A DNA stretch of 64,000 nucleotides, taken from NCBI RefSeq assembly GCF_004798905.1, contig NZ_SDMO01000001.1:434001-498000 (forward strand), read 5' to 3'. Each line of letters starts with the position of its first letter. Positions within the stretch are counted from its first letter, which is position 1. A program made the position numbers and the translations under genes. Shown here one piece after another: positions 26,687 through 34,997 of this stretch. Below the pieces are notes generated by a model that did not search any database, was not told where the DNA came from, and saw only the letters and a program-made list of their open reading frames with translations. Source of the stretch: Halomonas borealis (GTDB lineage: Bacteria; Pseudomonadota; Gammaproteobacteria; Pseudomonadales; Halomonadaceae).

Positions 26687-27853
26687 ATGACACCGAGCCC
26701 CACGCAGCGCGCGAACCAGGCCCGAGCGGCCCACCGGGTCACGCTGATCGGGGCGCTGGTGGATCTCCTGGTCGGCCTCGCCAAGCTCATCGCCGGCCTG
26801 CTGGTCGGGTCGGCGGCTCTGGTCGCCGATGGCATCCACTCCTTCTCCGATATCGTCACCGACCTGTTCGTGGTGGCGGCCACCCACTTCGGCCGCCAGG
26901 CGCCCGACCGCCTCCACCCCTACGGCCACGGCCGCATCGAAACCCTGGCCACGCTGTGGCTCGGCAGCGTACTGATCTTCGTCGCCGGCGCCATCGCCTG
27001 GGCGAGCGTGGGACGCCTGATCGCTGGCGAGGCCGCCCATGCACCCGGCGGCTGGGCCATCACCATCGCCGGCGCGTCCCTGCTCGCCAAGGAAGCCATC
27101 TACCATTACACGATGCGCGCCGCCCGCCGCATCGGTTCGCGCCTGCTGGCGGCCAACGCTTGGCATTCCCGCTCCGATGCGCTCTCCACCCTGGTGGTGC
27201 TGATCGGGCTGGTCGCCACCCAGCTGGGCCTTGCCTGGATGGATGCCGTGGCCGCGATCATCGTCGGCGTGATGGTCGGCCAGGTCGGCGGCCGCCTGCT
27301 GTGGGAGTCCGGCCAGGAGCTGATCGACACCGCCCTGCCCGAGGAAGAACAGGCGCGACTGCAACACACCGCCGAGCAGGTCCCGGGCGTGCACGGCGTC
27401 CACGAGCTACGCACCCGCCGCATCGCCGACGATGTGTTGCTCGACCTGCATATCGTGGTGCCGCCACGTGTCACCGTCTCCGAGGCCCACGAGATCGGCA
27501 ATACCGTCAGCCGCCGGCTACGCGAGACGCTGCCACACCTGGCCGACATCACCTTCCACATCGACCCCGAAGACGACGAAGGCGAGACCGAACACAGCCT
27601 GCGTCCTGGCCTGCCGCTGCGCGTCGATGTCGAGGCGCTGCTCGATGAGGCCTGGCACGAACAGCCCGCCTGGCAGGCGCGTATCGATCTCGACCTGCAT
27701 TATCTGGACGATCGGATCGATGTGTCCCTTTACCTCGACGCCTCGCCCCACCCCTTCGCCCTCAACGCCGCCGCCGCCGAGCTTCGCCGCGCCGCGAGCG
27801 GGCTCGACTGGCTGGGTCGACTGCGGCTGTGGCAGGGTCCGGGATGCGGCTGA
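26687..27853 (+). CDS. Cation diffusion facilitator (CDF) family metal transporter
   Basis: A 388-residue inner-membrane CDF transporter with about six helices. The metal sites are in LVADGIHSFSDIVTDLF (helix 2) and NAWHSRSDALSTLVVLIG (helix 5), each with His/Asp pairs. A cytoplasmic ferredoxin-like domain follows (HGVHELRTRRIADDVLLDLHIVV). A C-terminal extension of about 90 residues (from EDDEGETEHSLR) is longer than in YiiP. CDF proteins export Zn, Fe, Mn, Co or Ni in exchange for protons. The metal cannot be read from sequence; the Asp-rich pattern resembles the Zn/Fe group. Confidence 0.9.
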   Translation: MTPSPTQRANQARAAHRVTLIGALVDLLVGLAKLIAGLLVGSAALVADGIHSFSDIVTDLFVVAATHFGRQAPDRLHPYGHGRIETLATLWLGSVLIFVAGAIAWASVGRLIAGEAAHAPGGWAITIAGASLLAKEAIYHYTMRAARRIGSRLLAANAWHSRSDALSTLVVLIGLVATQLGLAWMDAVAAIIVGVMVGQVGGRLLWESGQELIDTALPEEEQARLQHTAEQVPGVHGVHELRTRRIADDVLLDLHIVVPPRVTVSEAHEIGNTVSRRLRETLPHLADITFHIDPEDDEGETEHSLRPGLPLRVDVEALLDEAWHEQPAWQARIDLDLHYLDDRIDVSLYLDASPHPFALNAAAAELRRAASGLDWLGRLRLWQGPGCG

Positions 27854-27935
27854 TCGCCTCCGCATCGGCCCACGCTCGCGCTTCCCTCCCCTCCCACCTA
27901 AGCTTGATCTCACCCTCCCCCATGAGCGGGATGCC

Positions 27936-28652
27936 ATGTCCGTCTTCCCTCGTCCCGGTCCGGCCTCAACCGAACGCCGGCAGTGCCTGATCCTGCTCGG
28001 CAGCATGCTGACCACCGCCACACTGGGCCTGCATGCCCTCGACGCGCTGGCACGCCTCGACCAGGCACGCCTACGCGACAGTATGCGACGGCAATATGGG
28101 GCTGACGGCCTCTCGATACTCGAGACCTGGCTGGCGATGCTGGACGGGCTGCGCGGCGCCGATATCGCCGCGCAGTTGACGGGGGTCAACGACTTCATCA
28201 ATCGCCACGTACGCTGGCTCGATGACGATGAGATCTGGCGGCAGGAAGACTACTGGGCCACCCCCCTGGAAACGCTCGGCCATGGCGCCGGCGATTGCGA
28301 GGACTTCACCATTGCCAAGTACATATCGCTGCGCGAACTGGGCCTGCCCGAGACCGTACTGCGCCTCATCTATGTCAAGGCCCGGATCGGGCGCAGCCGC
28401 ATCACTCAAGCGCACATGGTGCTCGGCTATTACGTCTCGCCCGGGGCAGAACCCATGGTATTGGACAACCTAGTGACCACGATCCGGCCGGCCGGCGAGC
28501 GGCCGGACCTCGACCCACTGTTCAGTTTCAACGGCCGCGGCCTATGGACCGACGACTCCCGCCAATCGCGCGCCGACCCCGTGGCACGCCTGTCTCGATG
28601 GCGCAGCGCCATCGAGCGCATGCGACAACAGGGCTTCACCCAGGGGAGATAA
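27936..28652 (+). CDS. lapG: LapG-type periplasmic cysteine protease (transglutaminase-like)
   Basis: A 238-residue protein with an N-terminal hydrophobic export segment (RQCLILLGSMLTTATLGLHAL) and the transglutaminase-like cysteine protease core. Catalytic Cys is in GAGDCEDFTIAKYISLREL, His in QAHMVLGYY and Asp in MVLDN; acidic residues around the Cys bind calcium in LapG. LapG cuts large surface adhesins such as LapA and so releases cells from biofilms. It ends 3 bp before the lapD-like gene, the standard LapG-LapD pairing. The start ATG 27936 is preceded by ATG 27931 in another frame. No adhesin or its type I secretion genes are in the window. Confidence 0.9.
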   Translation: MSVFPRPGPASTERRQCLILLGSMLTTATLGLHALDALARLDQARLRDSMRRQYGADGLSILETWLAMLDGLRGADIAAQLTGVNDFINRHVRWLDDDEIWRQEDYWATPLETLGHGAGDCEDFTIAKYISLRELGLPETVLRLIYVKARIGRSRITQAHMVLGYYVSPGAEPMVLDNLVTTIRPAGERPDLDPLFSFNGRGLWTDDSRQSRADPVARLSRWRSAIERMRQQGFTQGR

Positions 28653-28655
28653 CAT

Positions 28656-30584
28656 ATGTCACTCATCAAACAGCTGTGGTGGATCATCGCCGGGCTCATA
28701 CTATTGTCCTTCGGCGCCAGCCTATTCATCAGCGTGGCCACCAGCCGCGACTATATCGAGCAGGAAGTCCGCATCAAGAACCTCGATAACGCCAACGCCT
28801 TGGCGTTGACCCTGACCCAGATGCCCAAGGACGATGTCACCGTCGAACTACTGATCGCCGCCCAGTTCGATACCGGCTACTATCGGCGTATCGAACTGCG
28901 CTCCTCCGAGGGCACACTCCTCGAGTCACGCCAGGCCGATGCGGCGATCGGCAACGTACCGGCCTGGTTTATCGAACTGGTCGACCTCCACGTCGCTCCC
29001 GGCGTGGCGGTGGTCCAGAACGGCTGGCAGCAGTTCGGCACCCTGACGGTGGAAAGCCAGCACAGCTATGCCTACCGCTCGCTATGGCGAAGCGTCCTGA
29101 AACTGGCCGGCTGGTTCGGGCTGGCCGGCCTCACGGGGCTGTTGCTCGGCGGCTGGTGGGTACGCAGCATCCGCCGGCCGCTACACCGGGTCGTCGAGCA
29201 GGCACGGGACATCGGCATGCGTCGCTTCACTCGCTCTCCCGTCCCCCACACCCGAGAGCTCGGCGACGTGGTCGAGGCCATGAACCGGCTGAGCCACGAT
29301 GTGGGCGAGATGCTCGACCGCGAGAGCCAACTGATCGATGGACTGCGCCAGCGCCTGCAGCACGACGCGGTGACCGGCGCGCTGAACCGCGACGCCTTCC
29401 TCGCCCAGCTACAGATTCATCTGGAGAGCCAGAACGCCCGCGCCAGCGGCGGCCTGGCGCTGATTCGCGTCAGCCACCTGGGGCAGCTCAACGAGCGGCT
29501 CGGCCATGACGGCGCGGACACACTCCTGAGGGAACTCGTCGCCTCACTGAAACGCTTGCTCCAGGCACACGGCAGCGGCCTGGTCGGGCGCCTCGACGGC
29601 CGGGATTTCGCCTTGCTGTTGCCGGGGTTGGACGACCTCGACCCGCTGCGGCGTGAACTCAAGCACCATCTGCAGATGCTGATCGAGGCACGGCATGCGC
29701 CGATCGTGCTGCCGGCCGTGCTCGGACACTACGCCCAGGGCGATCGGTGCAACACGCAACTCGCGGGCCTCGATGACGCGCTCTCGGCGGCCGAAGCCCA
29801 AGGGCTTCACGACCCCGTCATCATCGATAACACCCAGGCCGGCAGCCTGTTCGACGATCACGCGGAATGGCACCAGGCCCTGAAAAACGCCCTCGAGGAA
29901 GGCCTCAGCCTGGCCCATCACCCGGTGCTGGATCGAGACGGCAAACTGCTGCATGTCGAGTGCCCGTCGCGCCTGTACCTGAAACAGCAATGGCGGACCG
30001 CCGGAGTGTTCGCACCCTGGGTGTCACGGCTGGGCATGTCGACGCAGCTGGACCTCGCGGTGGTCGACGCCGCGTTGCAAGACATCGTCCAGCACCACCA
30101 GCCGGTGAGCATCCACCTCTCCGGCGACGCGATGCGCGACGCCCACTTCGCTTGGGAACTAGGCGCACGACTCGGCGCCAAGCCCGATGCCGCCACGCGG
30201 CTGTGGCTGGATATCCCCGGCAATCTCGCCATCCAGGATCTCGAACATTTCCGTGCCCTGTGCACGATACTTCGCCCCCTGGGATGCCAGTTGGGGCTGG
30301 AGCATGTCGGCGCCGAACTCACCCGCATCGCCGACCTCCACGACCTCGGCCTGAGCTACTTGAAGATCGACGCCACCCTGGTCAAGGATGTGGCGGAAGG
30401 CCACGAGCAGCAGGCCATACTGCGCGGCATGGCCACGCTCTGCCACTCGCTGGGCATCCTGGCCATCGCCGAAGGCGTCGAGCATGGCGTTGAGGCCCGC
30501 ATGCTCTTCGAACTGGGGCTCGACGGGGTCACCGGGCCTTGCACCGACTGGCTCGACCCTTTCCCACCCGCACCGACCTCGTGA
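28656..30584 (+). CDS. lapD: LapD-type c-di-GMP receptor with degenerate GGDEF and EAL domains
   Basis: A 642-residue inner-membrane protein: transmembrane helix (LWWIIAGLILLSFGASLFI), a LapD/MoxY-type periplasmic domain (about 25-145), a second helix (LAGLTGLLLGGWWV), HAMP, then GGDEF and EAL domains. Both domains are catalytically degraded: GRLDGRDFALLL replaces RxGGDEF, VECPSRLYL replaces the EALLR motif, and the DDFGTGYS loop is LEHVGAEL. This is the signature of LapD, which binds c-di-GMP through its EAL domain and sequesters LapG in the periplasm. The start is ATG 28656, with GGGGAG upstream. Confidence 0.9.
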   Translation: MSLIKQLWWIIAGLILLSFGASLFISVATSRDYIEQEVRIKNLDNANALALTLTQMPKDDVTVELLIAAQFDTGYYRRIELRSSEGTLLESRQADAAIGNVPAWFIELVDLHVAPGVAVVQNGWQQFGTLTVESQHSYAYRSLWRSVLKLAGWFGLAGLTGLLLGGWWVRSIRRPLHRVVEQARDIGMRRFTRSPVPHTRELGDVVEAMNRLSHDVGEMLDRESQLIDGLRQRLQHDAVTGALNRDAFLAQLQIHLESQNARASGGLALIRVSHLGQLNERLGHDGADTLLRELVASLKRLLQAHGSGLVGRLDGRDFALLLPGLDDLDPLRRELKHHLQMLIEARHAPIVLPAVLGHYAQGDRCNTQLAGLDDALSAAEAQGLHDPVIIDNTQAGSLFDDHAEWHQALKNALEEGLSLAHHPVLDRDGKLLHVECPSRLYLKQQWRTAGVFAPWVSRLGMSTQLDLAVVDAALQDIVQHHQPVSIHLSGDAMRDAHFAWELGARLGAKPDAATRLWLDIPGNLAIQDLEHFRALCTILRPLGCQLGLEHVGAELTRIADLHDLGLSYLKIDATLVKDVAEGHEQQAILRGMATLCHSLGILAIAEGVEHGVEARMLFELGLDGVTGPCTDWLDPFPPAPTS

Positions 30585-30660
30585 GGGTTGGCGCTGGAGC
30601 TTCGGAAAAAACATGGTATCGTCGGCGGAGATCCGTCCCGCCCGCCCAAGGAGAAATGCC

Positions 30661-30942
30661 ATGTCGTCATCGGAGATCCAGAAGACTCGCGTCATCAATG
30701 AACTACGCAGTTTCATCAAGAAGCTGCTACAAGATCCGAAAGTTCTGGAACAGTCCCTGGCGGTCGCCCGGCAACGCCTCGGCGAGAGCGACCAATCAGA
30801 CGTCATGGCGCACATCGCCAACGAGATATCCGATACCACCAGCGTGCACATCCCCGAGGATCCCAAGGAGCACTCGGAGGCCGACCGCCTCTTCCTCGAG
30901 CTCCTCAAGGAAGTGGTCAGGGAAGAACAGGCCCTGTACTGA
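30661..30942 (+). CDS. Small hypothetical acidic protein
   Basis: A 93-residue soluble, helical, acidic protein (SSEIQKTRVINELRSFIKKL, LEQSLAVARQRLGESDQSDV, ADRLFLELLKEVVREEQALY). No domain was recognised. A good AAGGAG lies before ATG 30661, and codon use fits the genome. It sits between lapD and thiI in the same direction, about 75 bp after lapD. Function unknown. Confidence 0.65.
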   Translation: MSSSEIQKTRVINELRSFIKKLLQDPKVLEQSLAVARQRLGESDQSDVMAHIANEISDTTSVHIPEDPKEHSEADRLFLELLKEVVREEQALY

Positions 30943-31014
30943 TCCTGCGGAGCACGAGGAGGCGACTCACGGCGCCGTAATACGCCTCCCCCGACTGCGC
31001 TTGTGCATGGCAGG

Positions 31015-31023
31015 TGGTATAAT
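31015..31023 (+). promoter_or_regulatory. Extended -10 element of the thiI promoter
   Basis: TGG followed by a consensus TATAAT (31018-31023), about 30 bp before the thiI start, with no good -35. A consensus extended -10 of this quality is rare in such GC-rich DNA. Confidence 0.6.
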
Positions 31024-31052
31024 ACCGTGACACTTTATCAACGCCGCGCCTC

Positions 31053-32546
31053 ATGCTCTATCTGCTAAAGCTCCACCCCGAGATCACCATCAAGTCCCGC
31101 TCGGTGCGTCAGCACATGACTCGCTGCCTGACGTCCAACATCCGCAACACCCTGCGCCGCATGGATGAACGCGCTCGGGTCAAGGACCAGTGGGACGCCG
31201 TGCGCGTGCGCCTGTCGGAGGACCTGACAGCCGAGACCACGGCCGCCATCGAGGACAGCCTGACGCGTATCCCCGGCATCCAGCAGATACTGGCCACCGA
31301 GGAGGTGGCCTTCGAGTCCCTGGAACAGGCCGCCGAGCATATCGTGCCACTGTGGAGCCCGGCGATCGCCGGACACAGCTTCCGGGTCCAGGCCAAGCGA
31401 CGCGGGCAACACGACTTCACCTCCGCGGATATCGAGCGCTATCTCGGCGGCCGCCTGCTCGAAGCGGCGCCGGGAGCCCGGGTCGATCTCAAGCACGCCG
31501 AGGTCGTGGTGCCGGTGGAGCTTCACGACCGGCGTCTGCAGGTGATCCGCGCGCGCTGGAAGGGGCTAGGCGGCTACCCGCTCGGCGTGCAGGGCCAGGC
31601 CCTGGCGCTGATGTCGGGCGGCTTCGACTCCCCGGTGGCGGCCTGGAAGATGATCCGCCGAGGCGTCAAGACGCACTTCCTGTTTTTCAACCTGGGCGGC
31701 CCGGCTCACGAGGCCGGCGTGCGCGATGTCAGCCACCACCTCTGGGAACGCTATAGCCTGTCTCACAAGGTAAAGTTTATCTCGGTGCCCTTCGACGGCG
31801 TGGTCGGCGAGATCCTGCGCAGCATCCCCGATGGTCTGATGGGGGTGGTGCTCAAGCGTTTGATGATTCGCGCCGCCAACCGGGTGGCACAGCGCTTGCG
31901 CATTCCGGCACTGGTCACCGGCGAAGCGATCGCCCAGGTCTCCAGCCAAACACTCGCCAACCTGGCGGTGATCGACGAGGTCAGTGAACGGCCGATCCTG
32001 CGCCCGGTGCTGACCGACGACAAGCAGGACATCATCGACCGGGCCCGGCTCATCGGCACCGCCCGCATCGCCGAATCCATGCCCGAATACTGTGGCGTGA
32101 TCTCGCGCCGGCCCCACAACAAGGCGCCGCTGAACGACGTGCTGGCGGCCGAGCGCGACTTCGATGACGGCGTGCTCGACGCGGCCATCCAGGCCACCGT
32201 CGTCAAGCAGATCGACCAAGTATTGGAGGACGAGGCGCCGACCGCCGAGGTCGTGACGGCGAACACCCCGGAGGAGCTCACCGCACTCGACGGGCCCTGC
32301 ATCATCGACATCCGCCGCGCCGATGAACGCGAGGCCGCGCCCCTGCTGCTTCCCCAAGCCTTGTCCCAGGTGCCGCTGATCGAGATCCCCTTCTTCGAGC
32401 TGCAGGACAAGGCTCCCGAACTCGACGCCGACAAGCACTACCTGCTGTATTGCGACCAGGGCGTGATGAGCCGCATGCAGGCGCTCCATCTCGCCGATCG
32501 CGGCCTGCATCACTTCGGCGTCTATCACCAGCGCCCCGACGCCTGA
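31053..32546 (+). CDS. thiI: tRNA 4-thiouridine synthase / thiamine-thiazole sulfurtransferase ThiI
   Basis: A 497-residue enzyme with three parts: an N-terminal ferredoxin-like and THUMP tRNA-binding region (about 1-165), a PP-loop adenylation domain (LMSGGFDSPVAAWKM near 188), and a C-terminal rhodanese domain carrying the catalytic Cys in YCDQGVMSRMQ. It transfers sulfur to U8 of tRNA and, in forms with the rhodanese domain, to ThiS for thiazole synthesis. Length matches the E. coli form. It lies alone on the plus strand behind its own extended -10 promoter. Confidence 0.96.
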   Translation: MLYLLKLHPEITIKSRSVRQHMTRCLTSNIRNTLRRMDERARVKDQWDAVRVRLSEDLTAETTAAIEDSLTRIPGIQQILATEEVAFESLEQAAEHIVPLWSPAIAGHSFRVQAKRRGQHDFTSADIERYLGGRLLEAAPGARVDLKHAEVVVPVELHDRRLQVIRARWKGLGGYPLGVQGQALALMSGGFDSPVAAWKMIRRGVKTHFLFFNLGGPAHEAGVRDVSHHLWERYSLSHKVKFISVPFDGVVGEILRSIPDGLMGVVLKRLMIRAANRVAQRLRIPALVTGEAIAQVSSQTLANLAVIDEVSERPILRPVLTDDKQDIIDRARLIGTARIAESMPEYCGVISRRPHNKAPLNDVLAAERDFDDGVLDAAIQATVVKQIDQVLEDEAPTAEVVTANTPEELTALDGPCIIDIRRADEREAAPLLLPQALSQVPLIEIPFFELQDKAPELDADKHYLLYCDQGVMSRMQALHLADRGLHHFGVYHQRPDA

Positions 32547-32552
32547 CACCCG

Positions 32553-32572
32553 GCCTCTGATAACGCAGAGGC
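32553..32572 (+). terminator. Hairpin after thiI
   Basis: GCCTCTG / CAGAGGC with an ATAACG loop, starting 7 bp after the thiI stop. No T-run, so at best a weak terminator. Confidence 0.4.
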
Positions 32573-32590
32573 GTGCTATCTCCCCCCCAG

Positions 32591-32610
32591 AGTAGGAGAA
32601 ATCTCCTACT
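32591..32610. promoter_or_regulatory. Perfect 20-bp palindrome upstream of the PAS-GGDEF-EAL gene
   Basis: AGTAGGAGA-AA-TCTCCTACT: two perfect 9-bp arms around AA, ending about 70 bp before the coding start. It has no terminator character and looks like a dimeric regulator site of LuxR/FixJ or TetR type. A TATAGT element at 32642-32647 could be the -10 it controls. The regulator is unknown. Confidence 0.55.
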
Positions 32611-32678
32611 CACTCCCTCGGCAGGCCCCACACTTCCCCACTATAGTGAGGGCACATTCCCTCCGTGAGTCGCCTTAC

Positions 32679-34820
32679 ATGGGCATGGATTCCGATTCCC
32701 GGGCCGAGGGCGGCCTGCTAGCCCGGCTCGCCGATGCCTGCGAGACAACCGATGTGCTGAATGGTCGCCGCGATGACCTCCTGGCGCTGATCGAGCAATT
32801 GTTCGGCCGCACCCCGATCATGCTCAATGGCTTCGATCGCCAGAGGCGCTGCATCCTCTGGAATCACCAGTGCGAGCGTGCCTTCGGCTGGCGCACCGAC
32901 GAGGTCATGGCGCATCCCGATCCATTGGCCCTCTTCTACCCCGATGTCACGGAGTACCAGGACGTCGTGGCCGGCCTAGCCTCACACGACGGCTCGAGGT
33001 TTCAGGAGTGGACTCCCAGGACCCGGGACGGGCGTCGACTCACCACCCTGTGGGCCAACGTCGTCCTGCCGGGCGGCGACAGGCTCTGCATCGGTCACGA
33101 CATCACCGAACAGCGCGAGGCCGAAAAGCATCGCCGGCTCGCCGCCAGCGTCTTCGAATCCAGCTACGACGCCATCATGATCACCGATGCCGAACAGCGC
33201 ATCTGCGATGTCAACGCCGCTTTCACGCGCATCACCGGCTACCACCGTGAGGAGGTCCTCGACCTGACGCCCGGCATGCTCGGCACCGCCCAACGCAATG
33301 CCGAAGCCTATGAGGCCATCTGCCAGCACCTGGAAACGCATCATAACTGGAAGGGCGAGATCATCGGCCAGCGACGCAACGGCGAGACCTACCCTCTGCT
33401 GTTGTCCGCCTCGGTGGTACGCGACGACCAGGGCCAACGCCTTCATTACGTCGCCACCTTCTCCGACATCACCCTCCTCAAGCGCCACCAGGAGGAACTT
33501 CACCGCCTGGCCCGCCACGATGTACTGACCGAACTACCCAACCGCCGTCACTTCGCCGAGCGCCTCGAGGCCGCCCTGCCTCGCGCACGGCGCGATGAGA
33601 CGCTGCTCGCTGTCTGCTTCCTCGACCTGGATGGCTTCAAGCCGATCAACGATCGCCTCGGACACGCGGCCGGCGATCAGGTACTGATCACGGTCAGCCA
33701 ACGCCTGCGGCACGCCATTCGCGCTAATGACGTCCTGGCCCGGCTGGGGGGCGACGAGTTCGCGCTGCTGCTGGGTGATCTCGACAGCCAGGACGAATGC
33801 CTGCAGGTGGTCGAACGCATTCACGACCTGATCGGCCGCCCCATCCCCCTCGACGACTCGCTGGTGAAGACCTCCAGCAGCATCGGCATCACCCTGTTCC
33901 CGCATGACGACTCGGAAGCCGAAATCCTGCTGCGCCACGCCGACCAGGCCATGTATCGCGCCAAACGCAGCGGCAAGAACCGCCATTGCCTGTTCGATGC
34001 CAGACACTATCAGGAGGAACATCACAGCCGCCGACGCCTGGACCGCCTCGAACAGGCCCTGTGCGGCGACGAGTTCCTGCTCCACTACCAGCCACGCGTC
34101 GACCTGCGCCGCGGTGAGGCCTGTGGCCTGGAAGCCCTGCTGCGCTGGCAGCACCCCGAACACGGCCTGCTCGAACCCGCCGACTTCCTGCCTCAGCTGC
34201 TCGGCAGCCGGCTCGAATCGCCCCTCGGCGACTGGGTCATCGAGCGGATCCTCGACCAGCTCGAGCAGTGGCGACACCAGGGCCTCGCGCTGCGCATCGG
34301 CTTCAATGCCAGCGCCAACGATCTGGCCTTGCCTGAATTCGCCGAGCGGCTGACCCGTGCCCTGGCACGACACCCTGGGCTGGATGGCCGCATGCTCGAG
34401 ATCGAGTTCCAGGAAAGCGCCGCCATGGATGACCAGCAGGCCGTCAGCCGGGCGCTCCAGCACTGCCGCGACATGGGGCTGCGCGTCGCGCTGGACGACT
34501 TCGGCACCGGATACTCATCGCTGTCGCACCTGCGCGAGCTGCCCATCGACATCCTCAAGATCGATAAGCGCTTCGTCGCCGCCATGCTCGACGACGACCG
34601 CGATACCGCCCTCGTTCAGGGCATCCTCCAGATCGGCGCGCGGCTCGGGCTCGACGTGATCGCCGAGGGCATCGAATCGCCTGCCCACGGCGAGCGGTTG
34701 CTGCAGCTGGGAGGCTCGCTGGCACAGGGCTACGCCATCGCCCACCCCATGCCTGCCGAGCAGGTCCTGCCCTGGCTGGAGCGCTGGCCGGCAAGCGGGT
34801 GGCACTCCCGCCGTCCGTGA
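32679..34820 (+). CDS. PAS-GGDEF-EAL protein, probable diguanylate cyclase/phosphodiesterase
   Basis: A 713-residue soluble signalling protein: two PAS domains (about 45-150 and 160-280; FESSYDAIMITDAEQRICDV, then FTRITGYHREEVL), a GGDEF domain with an intact RLGGDEFALLL near 360, and an EAL domain with LEALLRWQHPEHGLLEPADF, GFNASANDL and ALDDFGTGYSSLSHLRELP. Both catalytic motifs appear intact, so it may make and degrade c-di-GMP. No membrane segment is present. The start is taken as ATG 32679; ATG 32685 and GTG 32646 are possible. It follows thiI and could modulate the LapD receptor encoded 4 kb upstream. Confidence 0.9.
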   Translation: MGMDSDSRAEGGLLARLADACETTDVLNGRRDDLLALIEQLFGRTPIMLNGFDRQRRCILWNHQCERAFGWRTDEVMAHPDPLALFYPDVTEYQDVVAGLASHDGSRFQEWTPRTRDGRRLTTLWANVVLPGGDRLCIGHDITEQREAEKHRRLAASVFESSYDAIMITDAEQRICDVNAAFTRITGYHREEVLDLTPGMLGTAQRNAEAYEAICQHLETHHNWKGEIIGQRRNGETYPLLLSASVVRDDQGQRLHYVATFSDITLLKRHQEELHRLARHDVLTELPNRRHFAERLEAALPRARRDETLLAVCFLDLDGFKPINDRLGHAAGDQVLITVSQRLRHAIRANDVLARLGGDEFALLLGDLDSQDECLQVVERIHDLIGRPIPLDDSLVKTSSSIGITLFPHDDSEAEILLRHADQAMYRAKRSGKNRHCLFDARHYQEEHHSRRRLDRLEQALCGDEFLLHYQPRVDLRRGEACGLEALLRWQHPEHGLLEPADFLPQLLGSRLESPLGDWVIERILDQLEQWRHQGLALRIGFNASANDLALPEFAERLTRALARHPGLDGRMLEIEFQESAAMDDQQAVSRALQHCRDMGLRVALDDFGTGYSSLSHLRELPIDILKIDKRFVAAMLDDDRDTALVQGILQIGARLGLDVIAEGIESPAHGERLLQLGGSLAQGYAIAHPMPAEQVLPWLERWPASGWHSRRP

Positions 34821-34887
34821 CCCCGTCGCGCGGCCCGACACTTCTGGCCTCGCGCCCGGCGAGGGCGAGTGCAGGGGACGCGGAAAA

Positions 34888-34896
34888 TGCTACAAT
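34888..34896 (+). promoter_or_regulatory. Extended -10 element of the metG promoter
   Basis: TGC followed by TACAAT (34891-34896), about 100 bp before the metG start. No -35 is obvious. Confidence 0.45.
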
Positions 34897-34997
34897 CCGA
34901 GGCCTGATTTCACGGATATCTCGCATGACGGCCTCGACTTCGCCCAGGCGTCGAGTCGGCCGCCATGTTCCACGCTTACGGGAACCTCAGAGCCACC

